From: Candidatus Saccharicenans sp.
Lineage (GTDB): Bacteria; Acidobacteriota; Aminicenantia; Aminicenantales; Saccharicenantaceae
DNA: 15,726 bases
Direction: 5' to 3'
NCBI GenBank assembly: GCA_024653405.1
Contig: JANLGB010000029.1
Coordinates: 1 to 15,726, forward strand
Shown: one piece after another, positions 13,983 through 15,726 of the stretch
Layout: every line of letters starts with the position of its first letter
Position numbering within the stretch: the first letter of the stretch is position 1
The notes under the pieces: model-generated
What the model saw: only the letters and a program-made list of their open reading frames with translations
Database searches by the model: none
Told to the model about the DNA's origin: nothing
Program-made: the position numbers and the translations under genes

Positions 13983-15695
13983 ATGGAAAAGAGATTAATT
14001 CTGGCCATTTTCCTGTCGTTCTTGATTCTGTTTCTATATCAATTGATTTTTATCAAGCCCAGTAAACCGGTCCAGCCGGCGCCCCAGCCGCAAGCGGCAG
14101 CCACCGACCGAGTGGAGGCGACTGCTGGAGCCGAAAAACCTCAGGAGGCAGCTCCTTCTGCCCCGGTCCGGGACACCGCAGCCCAGCCGGTGGCCGAGGT
14201 GGTGGCAGCCGAGCAGGAAGAAAGTATCACGGTGGAAACTCCCCTGTATAAAGCCACCTGGAGCAACCGAGGAGCAGTCCTGACCAGCTGGAAGTTAAAA
14301 AAACACCTGAAGAAATTACCCGACCGGAAGAATCCGGTGCCCGAACCGCTGGACCTGGTGCCGGAAGCTGCCGGCCGGTTCGGCCTCTATCCTCTGGCTT
14401 TGAAACTGGAAGAGCCGGAACTGATGGAGCGGGCCAATACAGCCCTCTATAAATATGAAGGCGGCAACCTCCAGCTGGGAGAGGGCCAGACTGATACCCT
14501 GATATTCGAGTATTCCGATGGGAATACTTTGAAAGTCCGCAAGCAGCTGACCTTCAACGGCCACGACTATAATTTCGGAATAAAAATCAGCCTGGAGATC
14601 GGCGGAAAAGAAGTTGACCCGGTAGTACTCTGGGGACCTGGAATCGGCAGCCTGAGCCCGGAAGAACTCAAACAGAAGTTCAGCGCCAACCGGGGAGCGG
14701 CTTTCCTGACCAATCGCGACCAGAAGGTCTTCCGACTACAGGAGAAAAAGATTGCCCTGGAGAATGAAGCCAGCCGCTATCTCGGGCTGAACTGGGCCGC
14801 CTTCGAGGAAAATTATTTTGCTGCCATTTTCCTGTTGGACCCGGCCAGCAGCCAGGCCCTGGCTTTCAAGAAGGAAGTTAGCGAACCCCAGGCCGACGGC
14901 AAGATAGCCGTTATCCCCTATTTTTACCTGGCCTTCAGCCACCCTCAGGAAGCGTTCCTGGGGCCAAAAGAGTATGACCGGCTGAAAGCCTATGGGCACC
15001 AGACCAAGAAGATCATCAATTTCGGTTTCTTCGGCGGGATAGCTGAATTGCTGCTCATTGCCACCAGGTATTTCCACGGGCTGATTCCCAACTGGGGAGT
15101 GGCCATAATCATCATGACTCTGATCATTAAAATCCTTTTCTTTCCCCTGACCTACAGCTCGACCAAATCTATGGCCAGGATGGCGGAAATCCAGCCCAAG
15201 ATCAAGGCCCTCCGGGCTAAATACAAGAGAGCCAAGCAGGATATGGAACAGAGGCGGCAGATGAACGAGGAGTTGATGCGCCTCTACAAGGAGCACGGCA
15301 TCAACCCGGCTGGCGGCTGCCTGCCCCTGCTGATTCAGCTCCCGGTATTCTGGGGATTTTTCCGGATGCTGGTGGTGGCGGTGGAATTCAGGCACAGTCC
15401 GTTTGTTTTCTGGATAAAGGACCTTTCGGTCAGAGACCCTTACTACGTGACGCCGATTCTGATGGGTGTGACCCAGTTCATCACCCAGAAGATGACGCCC
15501 TCGACAGCCGACCCGGCTCAGCAGAAGATGATGCTGTTGATGCCTTTCATCTTTACCATCTTCTTCATGAATTTTCAGGCCGGATTGGTTCTTTACTGGT
15601 TGACCAATAATGTTCTGCAAATAGCTCAGCAAGCCATCATGAACCGGATGATGGCTCGCAAGAGGGAGTCCGATGGAAAAAGAAGAAAAAAATAA
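13983..15695 (+). CDS. yidC: YidC, membrane protein insertase
   Basis: A 570-residue Gram-negative-type YidC/Oxa1 insertase, slightly longer than E. coli's 548. TM1 is at residues 5-23. A Pro/Ala/Gln/Glu-rich linker (about 26-80) leads to the large periplasmic domain (about 82-340). The conserved five-TM insertase domain follows (about 355-557). In it stand the cytoplasmic hairpin (PKIKALRAKYKRAKQDMEQR), NPAGGCLPLLIQLPVFWGFF, DPYYVTPILMGVTQFITQKM and LVLYWLTNNVLQIAQQ. The groove arginine R366 of E. coli aligns with Lys383, which keeps the positive charge. The C-terminus is basic (KRESDGKRRKK), as expected for ribosome contact. AGAGGAG stands just upstream of the ATG. The next gene starts 23 nt before the yidC stop. 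Confidence 0.97.
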   Translation: MEKRLILAIFLSFLILFLYQLIFIKPSKPVQPAPQPQAAATDRVEATAGAEKPQEAAPSAPVRDTAAQPVAEVVAAEQEESITVETPLYKATWSNRGAVLTSWKLKKHLKKLPDRKNPVPEPLDLVPEAAGRFGLYPLALKLEEPELMERANTALYKYEGGNLQLGEGQTDTLIFEYSDGNTLKVRKQLTFNGHDYNFGIKISLEIGGKEVDPVVLWGPGIGSLSPEELKQKFSANRGAAFLTNRDQKVFRLQEKKIALENEASRYLGLNWAAFEENYFAAIFLLDPASSQALAFKKEVSEPQADGKIAVIPYFYLAFSHPQEAFLGPKEYDRLKAYGHQTKKIINFGFFGGIAELLLIATRYFHGLIPNWGVAIIIMTLIIKILFFPLTYSSTKSMARMAEIQPKIKALRAKYKRAKQDMEQRRQMNEELMRLYKEHGINPAGGCLPLLIQLPVFWGFFRMLVVAVEFRHSPFVFWIKDLSVRDPYYVTPILMGVTQFITQKMTPSTADPAQQKMMLLMPFIFTIFFMNFQAGLVLYWLTNNVLQIAQQAIMNRMMARKRESDGKRRKK

Positions 15696-15726
15696 CCAGC
15701 TGAATGGCATGCAAGTTATTGAAAAA
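15673..15726 (+). CDS. jag: Start of a Jag/KhpB-like RNA-binding protein, 3'-truncated by the window edge
   Basis: Only the first 18 codons are visible and the frame stays open to the last base. The ATG overlaps the end of yidC by 23 nt in another frame, and GGGAG (15664-15668) stands 4 nt upstream. The MQVIEK at residues 13-18 resembles the usual opening of the Jag N-terminal domain, and jag is the common gene after yidC. The name rests mainly on gene order. A second in-frame ATG at 15709 could be the start but lacks a ribosome binding site. Confidence 0.6.
   Translation, partial: MEKEEKNNQLNGMQVIEK

Noticed and set aside
14736..15710. A 324-codon minus-strand ORF opposite yidC
   Set aside because: It is antisense to the conserved insertase domain of yidC. 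The product is His/Gln-rich with no recognisable motif.
1..15726. tRNA, rRNA, tmRNA, CRISPR arrays, insertion sequences or phage genes
   Set aside because: I looked for cloverleaf-like ends, regular spaced repeats, transposase motifs and terminal inverted repeats and saw none that held up.

Overview
The sequence is about 15.7 kb of housekeeping and envelope genes from a Gram-negative (diderm) bacterium. The evidence for two membranes is a pair of TolC-type outer-membrane factors, a DUF5916 outer-membrane beta-barrel protein, and a three-part RND efflux pump. The taxon cannot be fixed by reading alone. The DUF5916 barrel, the N-terminally extended Hfq with its Acidobacteria-like sequence, a CarD-family regulator and the moderately high G+C together suggest the Acidobacteriota/Aminicenantes area. 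That placement is inference.

Layout from left to right. (1) Positions 1-3254, plus strand: the C-terminal part of a TolC-family protein, then a secreted CBM9-like/DUF5916 barrel protein ending at a probable intrinsic terminator. (2) Positions 9299-3487, minus strand: a four-gene operon encoding a small secreted His-rich protein, an outer-membrane factor, a periplasmic adaptor with a His-ending tail, and a heavy-metal RND pump of the CusA/CzcA family. A strong sigma70-type promoter lies immediately upstream. (3) Positions 9488-10812, plus strand: an Hfq-like RNA chaperone overlapping pdxA by ATGA. (4) Positions 13059-10813, minus strand: carD, a CNNM/CorC-type CBS-domain membrane transporter and smpB, driven by a near-consensus promoter. 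smpB and pdxA converge with no base between their stop codons. (5) Positions 13261 to the right edge, plus strand: the classic rpmH-rnpA-yidD-yidC-(jag) cluster. rpmH (44 aa) and the start of jag are short and easily missed.

The efflux operon forms a complete cell-envelope export route: inner-membrane pump, adaptor, outer-membrane channel and a possible periplasmic metal binder. No metal-responsive regulator lies in the window. The right-hand cluster joins ribosome and RNase P maturation to membrane-protein insertion. The carD and hfq/smpB genes add global transcription, RNA regulation and ribosome rescue.

I did not find an obviously new multi-gene system such as a defence island, CRISPR array or mobile element. 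The most interesting leads are the His-rich small protein heading the pump operon, two promoters placed so that transcripts would begin almost at the start codon (leaderless mRNAs), and the pump's mix of Cus-like and Czc-like signature residues. No gene-free stretch exceeds 300 bases.
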